A stretch of 64,000 nucleotides of DNA from Rhizomicrobium sp. (GCA_037200045.1 JBBCHM010000003.1:58975-122974), one strand, 5' to 3'; shown: positions 8,655 to 16,628, counted from the first letter of the stretch. Numbers and translations: made by a program. Notes: generated from the sequence alone by a model not told the origin.

Positions 8655-9625
8655 TTCGTTCGAAAATCGTCGGCTGCGGCGCGTATCTGCCCCCGACCGT
8701 CCTCACCAACAGCGAAATCGCCCAGCGCATCGACACTTCGGACGAGTGGATCCGCGAACGCACCGGCATCCGCCAGCGCCACGTTGTCGCCTTGGGCGAG
8801 AAGACCTCCGACCTCGCGCTCCAGGCCTCGCGCAACGCCCTCGCCATGGCCGGCATGGACGCCAATGAGCTCGACCTGATCGTCTGCGCCACCACCACGC
8901 CGGACGAGACCTTTCCCGCGACCGCCACGACGCTGCAGGCGCGGCTGAACATGAATCACGGCGCCGCCTTCGACATCCAGGCGGTGTGCTCCGGCTTCAT
9001 CTACGGCATGGCCGTGGCCGACAATTTCATCAAGACCGGCATGGCCAGGACGGTGCTGCTGGTCGGCGCGGAGTCGATGAGCCGCCTCTTGGACTGGAAC
9101 GACCGGACGACCTGCGTGCTGTTCGGCGACGGCGCCGGCGCCGTCGTTCTGCAGGCGGACGAAGGCAAGGGCGACAATTCCGATCGCGGCGTCCTCAACA
9201 CCAAGCTGTTCTCCGACGGCAGGCTGCACGACCTTCTCTATGTCGATGGCGGTCCGTCCTCGACTCAGACCACCGGCCAATCTGCGCATGCAGGGCAAGG
9301 AAGTCTTCCGTCACGCCGTGACCAACATCTCCGCCGCCATCGTGGCCTCGCTGGACGCGGCAGGCCTGTCGATCGCCGACGTCGACTGGTTCGTGCCGCA
9401 CCAGGCCAACCAGCGCATCCTCGATGGCACCGCCCGCAAGCTCGGCATCGCGCCGCAGAAGGTGGTCACGACCGTGGGCCCAGCACGGCAACACCTCGGC
9501 GGCGTCGGTCCCCCCTGGCGCTGGCCACGGCGGTCGCCGACGGGCGGATCAAGCAGGGCCAGCTCGTCCTCCTCGAAGCGATGGGCGGCGGCTTCACCTG
9601 GGGCGCCAGCCTCATCCGCTGGTGA
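8651..9625 (+). CDS. fabH: 3-oxoacyl-ACP synthase III (FabH), three frameshifts
   Basis: Starts fatty-acid synthesis by condensing acetyl-CoA with malonyl-ACP. The N-terminus is SKIVGCGAYLPPTVLTNSEI with DTSDEWIRERTGI, and the active-site Cys lies in FDIQAVCSGFIYG near residue 112. The catalytic His is in WFVPHQANQRIL and the Asn in GNTSAASVPLAL. The reading frame moves at about 9277 (extra C), at G3 9476-9478 (extra G) and at C6 9510-9515 (extra C). Undoing these gives a normal length of about 324 residues ending GGGFTWGASLIRW. It begins at GTG 8651 inside the plsX stop. Confidence 0.92.
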   Translation: MIRSKIVGCGAYLPPTVLTNSEIAQRIDTSDEWIRERTGIRQRHVVALGEKTSDLALQASRNALAMAGMDANELDLIVCATTTPDETFPATATTLQARLNMNHGAAFDIQAVCSGFIYGMAVADNFIKTGMARTVLLVGAESMSRLLDWNDRTTCVLFGDGAGAVVLQADEGKGDNSDRGVLNTKLFSDGRLHDLLYVDGGPSSTQTTGQSAHAGQGSLPSRRDQHLRRHRGLAGRGRPVDRRRRLVRAAPGQPAHPRWHRPQARHRAAEGGHDRGPSTATPRRRRSPLALATAVADGRIKQGQLVLLEAMGGGFTWGASLIRW

Positions 9626-9661
9626 GCGCGAACGTGAAGGGTGTCTCCTATCCCTTTGACG

Positions 9662-9690
9662 TTGACGGATAATTTTTCCGCTACTACCCT
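9662..9690 (+). promoter_or_regulatory. Candidate promoter for ihfA
   Basis: TTGACG at 9662-9667 and TACCCT at 9685-9690 are separated by 17 bases, about 28 bases before the ihfA start. The -35 is close to consensus but the -10 is weak, so this is a pattern match only. Confidence 0.35.
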
Positions 9691-9717
9691 CGGTTAGCCA
9701 TAAGGGAGTCGCGGCCC

Positions 9718-10035
9718 ATGTCCACCGATACGCTGACTCGTGCCGACCTGACCGAGGCCGTGTTCCAGGCCGTCGGCCTTTCGCGCAACGAAATCGGCCC
9801 AGATGGTCGAAGACCTTCTGGAGGAAGTCTGCGCGGCGCTGACGCGCGGCGAGACGGTGAAGCTCTCCTCCTTCGGGACTTTCGCGGTGCGCCAGAAGAG
9901 CCAGCGCATGGGGCGCAATCCCAAGACGGGCGACGAGGTTCCGATCGCGCCGCGCCGGTTCTTGTCTTTCGCCCGAGTCATGTATTGAAGGCGATCATCA
10001 ACGGGCAGACGCCCGATCCCGACAAGAAGGACTGA
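9718..10035 (+). CDS. ihfA: Integration host factor subunit alpha, two frameshifts
   Basis: One half of the IHF heterodimer, which bends DNA at specific sites. It begins MSTDTLTRADLTEAVFQAVG and ends its first frame at LSRNE. One extra A at 9791-9793 shifts to SAQMVEDLLEEVCAALTRGE, TVKLSSFGTFAVRQK, then QRMGRNPKTGDEVPIAPRR. A missing G at 9957-9958 leads back to the first frame as VLVFRPSHVLKAIINGQ. The order and length (about 105 residues) match IhfA, including GRNPKTG and the proline-bearing minor-groove arm. The MerR-type gene follows after 3 bases, the usual alphaproteobacterial arrangement. Confidence 0.92.
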   Translation: MSTDTLTRADLTEAVFQAVGLSRNEIGPDGRRPSGGSLRGADARRDGEALLLRDFRGAPEEPAHGAQSQDGRRGSDRAAPVLVFRPSHVLKAIINGQTPDPDKKD

Positions 10036-10038
10036 CGC

Positions 10039-10553
10039 GTGCTGGCCACGGCCGTTCGTCTCGCGAAATCGCCCGAAGCGTTCCGCACCATCAGCGAGGT
10101 GGCGGTCGAACTGGACGTGCCGCAGCATGTGCTGCGCTTCTGGGAAGGCCGTTTCGCGCAGGTGAAGCCGGTGAAGCGCGCCGGCGGCCGGCGCTATTAC
10201 CGGCCCGAGGATGTCGATCTGCTGCGCGGCATCCGCACGCTTCTTTACGGCGACGGCTTCACGATCAAGGGCGTTGCAGAAGATCCTGCGCGACAAGGGC
10301 CATCGCCATGTCGCGGAATTGGGACGGGCGAGGCGCCCTGGCGCCGGTCATGCGCGCCTTCGCGTCCCACTCCAACGTCATCGCGCTGGAACGGCCCGCC
10401 GAACCGCCGGCGCCGGACATCGCCGTGCCGACCAATCCGGCGCCGGCGCCGCGCGTGGCGCCGGCCGACGGGCTGGCGGAGGAGCAGCGGGTGAGGCTGG
10501 AGATCCTGCTGGCGGAACTGCAGCAGTTGAAGGCGCGGCTGAAGCGGGCGTAG
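10039..10553 (+). CDS. MerR-family transcriptional regulator, two frameshifts
   Basis: Starts at GTG 10039 and shows the MerR DNA-binding fold: FRTISEVAVELDVPQHVLRF, then WEGRFAQVKPVKRAGGRRYY, RPEDVDLLRGIRTLLYGDGF. An extra T at 10274-10275 and an extra G at 10321-10323 split it; the corrected run is IKGVQKILRDKGHRHVAEL then DGRGALAPVMRAF. The C-terminal part is Pro/Ala-rich with a terminal helix EEQRVRLEILLAELQQLKAR. The ligand and target genes are unknown. Its position after ihfA and before tRNA-Pro is conserved in this class. Confidence 0.85.
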
Positions 10554-10662
10554 CGCGGCGGATTTGCCTTTGGCGGCGCGGCGACTATAGTCCGCGACCT
10601 TCGCGAAAACGGCTCCCACAGCCGGCGGCCTTCGGGCTTCTTTCCGCGAGATGCATTGGATA

Positions 10663-10742
10663 CGGAGCGTGGCGCAGCCTGGTTAGCGCACCAGTCTGGG
10701 GGGACTGGGGGGTCGTGGGTTCAAATCCCGCCGCTCCGACCA
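10663..10742 (+). tRNA. tRNA-Pro(GGG), with two over-long G runs
   Basis: The acceptor stem CGGAGCG pairs with CGCTCCG (10732-10738), followed by A and encoded CCA. The D arm is GCGC..GCGC and the T arm GTGGG TTCAAAT CCCGC. The anticodon stem CCAGT/ACTGG encloses an 8-base loop CTGGGGGG, and the variable region is 6 bases. A standard tRNA-Pro has 7 and 5, as in the second tRNA-Pro at 62103. Both excesses fall in runs of six G (10698-10703 and 10707-10712), matching the extra-base pattern of the neighbouring genes. The anticodon is GGG. Confidence 0.88.
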
Positions 10743-10860
10743 TGTTTTCAAGGGGTTAGCTTGAAAAAGTGAGAACGCGGAAAGGGAACGAACGCCCTCA
10801 AGTGAGACTAGCGGCGCGAAAAGTCCCCATAGGAGTCTCCATACTTTTGGTTCGCAGGAT

Positions 10861-11716
10861 GTGACGCGACGCCATAGCAATGCATTCGCGAATCTCCCAT
10901 ATAAGTGGGGTGAAAATGCAGCGGCCGACCACCTTCCCGACTACAAAGCGCCGCCTCTGAACGAGGTCGTACTGGGCGCGCAATTTAGTCAGCCGACCGG
11001 CTATCAGCAAATCCGCGCTGGTGAGGTTTGGTCTCTTTTCAAAACCAATTTCCCGCTGTCGAAGAACAACCCCCGTTGACGCCGTCATTCGAGATGTTCG
11101 GAGGCCGCCCGACAAATGTTCTGCAATTCGGAATCGCAACCGGCGCGATGCATGACCGCTTTCGGTTCCTATCTGCCAAGAAAGACGAATTGATTCAGTT
11201 TCAAGCGGATCGCTTGTTGCACAACTGGCGAAAAGTGGGAGACGGCAGTAACACATATCCCCGCTTTGAAAAGATGATCGAAAGTTTTGAGACGGAGTTG
11301 CAGGCATTTGAATCCTACATTTCATCCCTTGCTTCGCAAAAGCTCACGATCAACCAGTGCGAAGTTAGCTACATAAACCACATCGTATGGGTGATAAGAC
11401 TGATCCGGGATGGTGGCTGCGGTTCCTCAACATTCCGGCTTCCCAGAAGCCCGACGATATTTCGGTGAACTTGCGCCGAGTGCTCAAGAATAGCGACGGC
11501 AGTCCGCTGGGGCGGCAATACATCGAAGCCGCTTCGGGGGTTACCCCAAAGGGGGAGCAAATAATCGCTATGACACTGACAGTGCGCGGCGCGCCTCAAG
11601 GGACAACGATCCGTGATGCCGTCCAATTTATCTGCAATGGTCGGGACGCCATCGTCACGACGTTTGCCGAAGTAACAACTGACGCTGCGCAAGAGGTTTG
11701 GGAGCGCGTAAAATGA
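10861..11716 (+). CDS. TIGR04255-type protein, two frameshifts
   Basis: Assembled from three frames: from GTG 10861, KAPPLNEVVLGAQFSQPTG to EVWSLFKTNF; then PAVEEQPPLTPSFEMFGG, RFRFLSAKKDELIQFQADRL, HNWRKVGDG, FESYISSLASQKLTINQC; then GDKTDPGWWLRFLNIPASQK, EAASGVTPKGEQIIAMTLTV and FAEVTTDAAQEVWERV. The breaks are near 11055 and 11385 and each fits one missing G. The pattern PPLNEVVLGAQF, then RFRF.......IQFQ.DRL..NWR, is that of the uncharacterised TIGR04255 family (about 250-270 residues). Base composition is visibly more AT-rich than the flanking core genes, suggesting transfer. The start is uncertain; an ATG in another frame near 10916 is possible. The downstream gene overlaps by ATGA. Confidence 0.65.
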
Positions 11717-12222
11717 GCAACAGCGGTGCGACTTCCGCATTTTCCGTTGGGTCCTCGTCGGCGGGCTCACCGAAAGTAGTGAGCTTCGCGCCGTCCGTTG
11801 CGCGCATCGCGATGAATGATATGTCAAACGCATGGGCCAAGGAGCTAGAGGGGCAACTGGAATCCTTGATCCAGCTTCGTGAAGGCTGGGATGGCTACCA
11901 CGCGCGCTCTGTTTCGTTCTCCACCGCAGTTTTTGCGCACAACATGCTTGGGCGTCTCTTTCTTCAAGGGCTGCCTCCACCTGACTTGGTGCCCGGCTAT
12001 GCTGGCGATGTTCAAGCCGAATGGCACATTGGGGACACGGACATAGAATTGCATGTTCGAGCGCCAAATAGCGTCATCGCTTGGCGGGCGACACCTGCAA
12101 CAGGTGAGGACGGAGAGGAAGTCGAACTGAAAAACGATTTCACGATTGTGGGAGAATGGATCAAGCAATTAGAGCCAATCCAGGAAGTTATTGAATCGAG
12201 GGAATCGGTTGTGATTCTGTGA
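11713..12222 (+). CDS. Partner gene of the TIGR04255-type protein, 3' end replaced by an IS
   Basis: A 169-residue reading frame starting MSNSGATSAFSVGSS with ATGA overlap to the previous stop. The core LREGWDGYHARSVSFSTAVF, LPPPDLVPGYAGDVQAEWH and DIELHVRAPNSVIAWRATP matches a small family of unknown function that I recall next to TIGR04255 genes. The last codons (about 12198 onward) lie in the inserted element, so the native C-terminus is cut. A plausible continuation, DRLLVEAGDANTAAAA, lies just after the element at about 13110-13163. Function unknown; the tight coupling suggests a shared role with the upstream gene. Confidence 0.6.
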   Translation: MSNSGATSAFSVGSSSAGSPKVVSFAPSVARIAMNDMSNAWAKELEGQLESLIQLREGWDGYHARSVSFSTAVFAHNMLGRLFLQGLPPPDLVPGYAGDVQAEWHIGDTDIELHVRAPNSVIAWRATPATGEDGEEVELKNDFTIVGEWIKQLEPIQEVIESRESVVIL

Positions 12223-13091
12223 CGGTGCCTGATTCGGAAGGAGGCACCAGATGTGGAAGCCGGAGCATCGCCGGGCGGCGGCGCTGGTTGGATTGCGGTA
12301 TCCCAACGATTTGACGGATGCGGAGTGGGCGTTGATCGCGCCGCTGATTCCGCCCGCCAAGCGCGGCGGCCGTCGGCGCGAGATCGATGTTCGTGAAGTT
12401 CTGAACGCGATCTTCTATGTGCTCTCGACCGGTTGCCAGTGGAAGGCGCTGCCCAAAGACCTGCCGCCGAAGAGCACGGCGCATTTCTATTTCATGCTGT
12501 GGGATTGGGACGGCACGCTGGAGCGCATCCACCATGCGCTCTATGTGGCGGTGCGCGAGAAGGAAGGCCGCGAGGCCAGCCCGACCGCGGCCATCATCGA
12601 CAGCCAGAGCGCCAAGGCGGCTCAAAAAGGGGCAAAAGCCTCGATCCGCAGGGCTTCGATGCGGGCAAGAAGGTTACGGGCCGCAAGCGCCACATCCTTG
12701 TCGACACGCTCGGTCTGTTGCTGAGCGTTGCCGTTCATTCCGCCGGCATCCAGGACCGCGACGGCGCGGCGCTGGTGCTCGACAAACGGACGCGGGCGCT
12801 GTTTCCCTTCATCGAGCGCATCTACGCCGATGGCGGTTATCGGGGGCCACGCGTTCGCGCCGCTGCCGCAAGAACCGGCACGTGGAAGATCGAGATCGTC
12901 AAACGATCCGACATCGCAAAGGGCTTCGTTGTCTTGCCCAAACGATGGGTGGTCGAGAGAACCTTCGCCTGGATCAGCCGCAATCGACGCCTTTGCCGCG
13001 ACTTCGAACGCTATGCAAACACCGTCGCGGCCTTCATCCGTCTCGCCATGGTCCGCATCATGCTCCGGCGCCTCACAAAGCCAAATCCCTC
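12198..13091 (+). mobile_element. IS5-family insertion sequence (IS427-like), about 0.9 kb
   Basis: The element carries a two-frame DDE transposase. Its ends look like imperfect inverted repeats: GAGGGAATCGG on the left (12198) and, read on the other strand, GAGGGATTTGG on the right (ending 13091). I could not find a clear target duplication, so the ends are accurate only to a few bases. It has landed in the 3' part of the TIGR04255 partner gene and separates it from the third gene of that module. Confidence 0.75.
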
Positions 13092-13098
13092 AACATGA
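12251..13098 (+). CDS. IS5-family transposase in two frames
   Basis: Frame 1 (12251 on) has the N-terminal helix-turn-helix region DLTDAEWALIAPLIPPAKRG, then REVLNAIFYVLSTGCQWKAL, then the first catalytic Asp in AAIIDSQSAKAAQKG. Frame 2 continues LDPQGFDAGKKVTGRKRHIL, VDTLGLLLSV, IYADGGYRG (second Asp) and RWVVERTFAWISRNRRLCRD (Glu), ending at 13098. The switch is by -1 near aaaaagggg at about 12625-12635. Members of this group often make the full enzyme by ribosomal frameshifting, so it may be active; a sequence error is the alternative. Repaired length is about 280 residues. Confidence 0.85.
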
Positions 13099-13163
13099 AT
13101 CCAAACTTCGTGGATCGGCTCTTAGTGGAAGCTGGCGATGCCAATACAGCCGCCGCCGCTTGA
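13092..13163 (+). pseudogene. Possible severed C-terminus of the TIGR04255 partner gene
   Basis: Just beyond the right IS end one frame reads MNPNFVDRLLVEAGDANTAA and stops at 13163, overlapping the start of the next gene at 13138. It is in the frame that would continue the interrupted partner gene if the element and a 2-base duplication were removed. This is inference from position and frame; the piece is too short for homology. Confidence 0.3.
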
Positions 13164-13569
13164 TGCCGACGGTAAAGTAGTCCCGCATGATCATCAGGAG
13201 ATTTTTCCGGCAGATATTTTGATCCGGCGAATTTCGGAACATCATATCAAAAATCGGCGCATTTCATCTATGGCGTTCCAGGAGTCTACGGACGGAACTG
13301 GAATGTCGGTCGATATTGAAAAAATCGTTGTCGAGGCAGGCATTGATCCTCGCGAGTTTGTAACCAGTGCTGAATTTTTTTGCTCCGTGCAATTTACCGC
13401 CGAAGTGCTTCGCGGAGAGGGGCTACAAGTAGGCTACTATCCGATACCCACAAATTCATATCATGGTGCCGTTTGGCGGATCACTACTCGTGGTCAAATG
13501 AACCGTCTCAGGCGTCTCGCACAATGGTATGTGAAGGGAAACGGGATCGTGTTGAACGACGCCGCTTAG
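13138..13569 (+). CDS. Third gene of the TIGR04255 module, conserved hypothetical
   Basis: A 143-residue soluble protein starting MPIQPPPLDADGKVVPHDHQ. Recognisable blocks are IRRISEHHIKNRRISSMAFQ, GMSVDIEKIVVEAGIDPREF and LRGEGLQVGYYPIPTNSYHG. I recall proteins with this RRISSMAF plus GMSVD pattern as small unknowns that neighbour TIGR04255 and the WDGY-type gene. Here all three are on one strand, with the IS between the second and third, so the cassette was probably one operon. No signal peptide or membrane segment. The IS may cut its transcription. Confidence 0.6.
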   Translation: MPIQPPPLDADGKVVPHDHQEIFPADILIRRISEHHIKNRRISSMAFQESTDGTGMSVDIEKIVVEAGIDPREFVTSAEFFCSVQFTAEVLRGEGLQVGYYPIPTNSYHGAVWRITTRGQMNRLRRLAQWYVKGNGIVLNDAA

Positions 13570-14388
13570 TTGCGTTCTCAATCTGATGTCTTGCTTAGGG
13601 AACTCCGAGTCAGAACCTCACGTCTCTTATTCCGGGTCGATTTCCAAACGTGCAAGCGTCCGTTTCGCCTCGGTCGTGGTCCAATCTTTCTCGCTCGACC
13701 ACGCGAGCTTCCCGGCCAACGACGACACGGGCCTGAAGCTGGTGATCAACATTCCGGTTCTTGCGAACGGAGCGCATTGAGATTTACCGAGAGCAGCGCG
13801 AAGACAAGCGGCCTACTGAAGCCCGAGTCGAAGCCCCTCCGTGCAAATACCTAACGGTCCGTTTTGCGTTTCCGCAATGCGGTGCGACTCTTGTGGAGCT
13901 TTTATGCGATTCGCGGGGACGCAGAACGCGAGCCCGCTCATCGCGAAGGACCCGCAGAATGCGCAGTCGCAAGCACAGAGAACCGGCACCGAAGCGCGGC
14001 CTGCGCGCCAGCTTCGCCATGCGTCATACGGCATTGGCGGACAAGGTACGGCGGAGCGGTACGGAGAGAACGCGCCGCGGCAGCCTCACGGCGCGGAACG
14101 CCGTGTGGCGGCGCTGCGAAATGGGCACCAATCCTATCGCCTGTTTCGGCATCTGGCGGCGCGGCACGCGCCGGCAGGCGGAACGCCTCAACCGCTCGGG
14201 CATCACGCGATGGCATATGCCGCATCAGGGCGGCGCCCATCTCGTCTTGCCGGGCGTCCGCCATGACGTCGTAAACCAGGATTGAAATGTTCGGCCGGTG
14301 GTCTCGGTGCCGTCCCGCGTGCACCCCGCCCGGGGGCTGATCGCCGATCTTGAGCGCGTGCGCTATTTCCAAGGCTGAAGACGCCGCC
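13570..14388 (+). other. Stretch without a confident gene
   Basis: About 0.8 kb with only short or shadow-like frames. The least bad is 13586-13780 (64 codons, containing ISKRASVRFASVVVQSFSLD and ending VLANGAH), which could be a remnant of the accessory cassette. The rest has several overlapping Arg-rich frames on both strands and no family pattern. I see no RNA gene, terminator or repeat here. It separates the accessory region from the minus-strand oxidoreductase gene. Confidence 0.4.
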
Positions 14389-14931
14389 TCAGTTCATCTT
14401 CTCGCCCAGCCCGCGCATCTCTTCGAGCCAGCGGGTGCGCTGGGTGCTGGAGATGGTATCGACGCTGCCGATGAAGAGCGGCTCGCCGGCGGCGACGCCG
14501 CACAGTCTGTGGCGCGTCACCGGCTCGGCGCGGCCGCGATAGAGGAAGGCGGGCATGCTGGTCGTCACCACGATACGGGCGGATTTGGTGCCGCCGAGCG
14601 CCGCGGGCTCGAGATGGGCGCGCAGCCGGGCGATATAGTCGAAGAGCTGGCTCAGTTCTTCCGGCGGGCCGTCGGACAGGAGCGGATAGAAGATGGCGAG
14701 CCGGTCGGCGGCGCGCATCAGGCGGAAAGCCTGCTCCAGACGGTCGAGCGGGGCGGCGTCGGCATCGCGCGCGGCGGACAGCGCGGAAAGGTGCAGCGCA
14801 CCGACGTCGAGGCGCCGCGTGGCGTAGCCGCGAGTCCGGGCGCCGGCCTCATAGGCTTCGCAGAGCGCGGCGCAAAAGCGTTCCGGCCCCGGATCGGGGT
14901 GTCCGTTGACGACGAGAATGTTGCGGCCCAT
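14389..14931 (-). CDS. NAD(P)H-dependent oxidoreductase, flavodoxin fold
   Basis: A 180-residue protein with the quinone-reductase/flavodoxin-like start GRNILVVNGHPDPGPERFCA, then RTRGYATRRLDVGAL, and AADRLAIFYPLLSDGPPEEL where related enzymes contact FMN and the partner subunit. This places it among the KefF/MdaB/NQO-type flavoproteins, which reduce quinones or nitro compounds. The usual PxxW after the second strand reads YPLLSDGPP, so it is a divergent member. ATG 14931 is chosen because homology begins there. Confidence 0.65.
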   Translation of the reverse strand: MGRNILVVNGHPDPGPERFCAALCEAYEAGARTRGYATRRLDVGALHLSALSAARDADAAPLDRLEQAFRLMRAADRLAIFYPLLSDGPPEELSQLFDYIARLRAHLEPAALGGTKSARIVVTTSMPAFLYRGRAEPVTRHRLCGVAAGEPLFIGSVDTISSTQRTRWLEEMRGLGEKMN

Positions 14932-15157
14932 GACGATGTCTTCGCTGGATGACGATGCGAAGAGTGCAGGGTAAGGCGCTGCGCGGCCTTGCGAATTGTC
15001 AGCGGCGCGATAAGGAGATTTACCGACGGCCATCGCGATGTCCGGCGCGTATGCCGGGCCGTAAACCATCGTCGGACGTTTACGCTCGGCAATCGTTCGC
15101 ATGCGGACAAAAATGCGTACACTTGCATGTAACGAATCGTGGGCTACATAATCCTAG

Positions 15158-15628
15158 ATGAGAGCAGCTTCGGCCATACCGCGCAGCGTCGCGGCGAGAA
15201 CGACGGCGGGCACGCAGGTGGCGGCGTTGCCTTATCGCGTCACCGAGGCCGGCGTCGAGATCCTGCTCATCACCTCGCGCCGCACCCATCGCTGGATCGT
15301 GCCCAAGGGCTGGCCGGAAAAGGGCTCGAGCCCGTCCGCCGACGCCGCCCGCGAGGCGATGGAGGAAGCCGGCGTCAGCGGCGAGATCGCCGAGGAGGCG
15401 CTGGGCGTCTTCCACTATGTCAAGGAAATGAAGCACGGCGCGGGTTTGCCCTGCCGGGTGAGTCTCTATCCGCTAAGGGTTACGCGCCAGCGCAAGAGCT
15501 GGTCGGAAAAGGCGGCGCGCGACGCCAAGTGGCACTCCGTCGGCGAGGCCGCTGCCCTGGTGGGCGAGCCGGAGCTGCGGCGCCTCATCCTGAAGTTCGG
15601 GGCGAGTTTCGCGCCGAAGACGCCCTAA
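15158..15628 (+). CDS. Nudix hydrolase
   Basis: A 156-residue protein. It reads AALPYRVTEAGVEILLITSR, then RWIVPKGWPEKGSSPSADAA running into REAMEEAGVSG, the Nudix box. The first box Glu position is Ser, as in the KGWP subgroup near the diphosphoinositol-polyphosphate hydrolases; the REXXEE metal-binding core is intact. Likely substrates are nucleoside diphosphate derivatives or dinucleoside polyphosphates. The stop overlaps that of the convergent GNAT gene by two bases. Confidence 0.8.
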   Translation: MRAASAIPRSVAARTTAGTQVAALPYRVTEAGVEILLITSRRTHRWIVPKGWPEKGSSPSADAAREAMEEAGVSGEIAEEALGVFHYVKEMKHGAGLPCRVSLYPLRVTRQRKSWSEKAARDAKWHSVGEAAALVGEPELRRLILKFGASFAPKTP

Positions 15629-15894
15629 TCCAGCACGTCCGCCGCGTCCCTGTGGCGGCGAAACCAAGCATAGGCGTAAGAGCAGGTGGGCACGATCTTG
15701 AACCCCTCGGCGCGCGCCTTCGCGACGATCCCCTCCATCAGCCGGCCTGCCGTGCCCTTGCCGCGCAGGGCCGGCGGCGCCTCGACATGCGGAATGACCA
15801 CGTGCAGGCCGCTGCGGCGATAATTGGCGAAGGCGGTCTCGCCGTCCTCCACGAGCTCGAAGCGGCTCCGGTCGCGATTGTCGATGACGGTCAT
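15625..15894 (-). CDS. Small GNAT-type N-acetyltransferase (YjdJ-like)
   Basis: An 89-residue single-domain protein of the short GNAT class: ELVEDGETAFANYRRSG, then VVIPHVEAPPALRGKGTAGR with the acetyl-CoA loop RGKGTAG, then FKIVPTCSYAYAWFRRH. Such proteins have a reduced acetyltransferase core; substrates are unknown. Its ATG overlaps the stop of the membrane protein gene (ATGA at 15891-15894), so both are probably translated together. Confidence 0.8.
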   Translation of the reverse strand: MTVIDNRDRSRFELVEDGETAFANYRRSGLHVVIPHVEAPPALRGKGTAGRLMEGIVAKARAEGFKIVPTCSYAYAWFRRHRDAADVLD

Positions 15895-16628
15895 GGCGTG
15901 GAAACAGCCTTCGCGGCGCCCGGTTGCGGGGCCCTGCCGGCGCGGAGCCGGTCTGCGGCGAAGAACGGCGCGTAGTACACCACGGTCGAGGCCAGCCCCA
16001 TCAGGATCAGCACGCCGATATACCACGGCCAGGGCGGCATCGCGTCGAGGATGGTGGGATAGGGCGGCTTGGTCCGCAGCATCCCGTAATTGGCCCCGCT
16101 CAGCCAGTCGAACAGGCCGGCGGTGCCGGCATAGACGCAGCTCCAGGCGATCACGCGCGGCAGGGACGACGGATAGGGCCGCATCTTCAGGCCGAAGGTC
16201 ACATAGAGGACGCTGGCGATGATCCCGCCATGGAAGACGAAGAACAGCAGGAACTGGATGTCGGGGAAGTCGAGCTGGACATCGGGCGTCAGCATCCCTT
16301 GCAGCGTGCCGGCCAGCGCCCAGAAATAGGCAAGCTCATAGGTCCGCTGGTTGGGCCAAAACAGCGTCACGACGGTCGCCATCGTCGCCCAGTCGCACAG
16401 ATTGAGCGGGAATTCGTTGTCGACGCCGAGCCAGCCCTTGCCATGCAGCAGCGCCATCCAGCCGAACCAGTTCACCGTCATCGCGGCGCCCAGCGTCCAG
16501 CGGACCGCGCGGTCCGCGGCGGGGTGGACCAGCGGCTTCACCAGCCAGGCGGCGGCCAGCGGCAACACGAAGGGCAGGCACAACGCGACGATGTGACTGG
16601 AGCCGAACAGGGCGAAAGGCGCGGCCAT
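15891..16628 (-). CDS. TIGR02206-type (YwaF-like) integral membrane protein
   Basis: A 245-residue protein with about seven hydrophobic helices. Hallmarks are FALFGSSHIVALCLPFVLPL, NEFPLNLCDWATMATVVTLF (the conserved LPLHLCD-like motif), ELAYFWALAGTLQGMLTPD, and FFVFHGGIIASVLYV. The family is widespread and uncharacterised. It starts at ATG 16628 and leads into the GNAT gene by a 4-base overlap; the divergent aldo/keto reductase gene begins 81 bases away, so the space holds both promoters. Confidence 0.8.
   Translation of the reverse strand: MAAPFALFGSSHIVALCLPFVLPLAAAWLVKPLVHPAADRAVRWTLGAAMTVNWFGWMALLHGKGWLGVDNEFPLNLCDWATMATVVTLFWPNQRTYELAYFWALAGTLQGMLTPDVQLDFPDIQFLLFFVFHGGIIASVLYVTFGLKMRPYPSSLPRVIAWSCVYAGTAGLFDWLSGANYGMLRTKPPYPTILDAMPPWPWYIGVLILMGLASTVVYYAPFFAADRLRAGRAPQPGAAKAVSTP

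Noticed and set aside
8109..9515. Programmed ribosomal frameshifting in plsX and fabH.
   Set aside because: There are six shifts in two genes at varied short runs with no slippery motif or downstream structure, and neighbouring core genes show the same; sequence error is simpler.
13761..14285. Open frames on both strands in the gene-poor stretch, up to 174 codons.
   Set aside because: Arg-rich, mutually overlapping, no family pattern and no ribosome-binding site.
10743..14388. A copy of the tRNA-Pro(GGG) 3' end bounding the accessory region, as seen at the other tRNA-Pro.
   Set aside because: I searched for the T-loop and acceptor end downstream and found no copy in the window.
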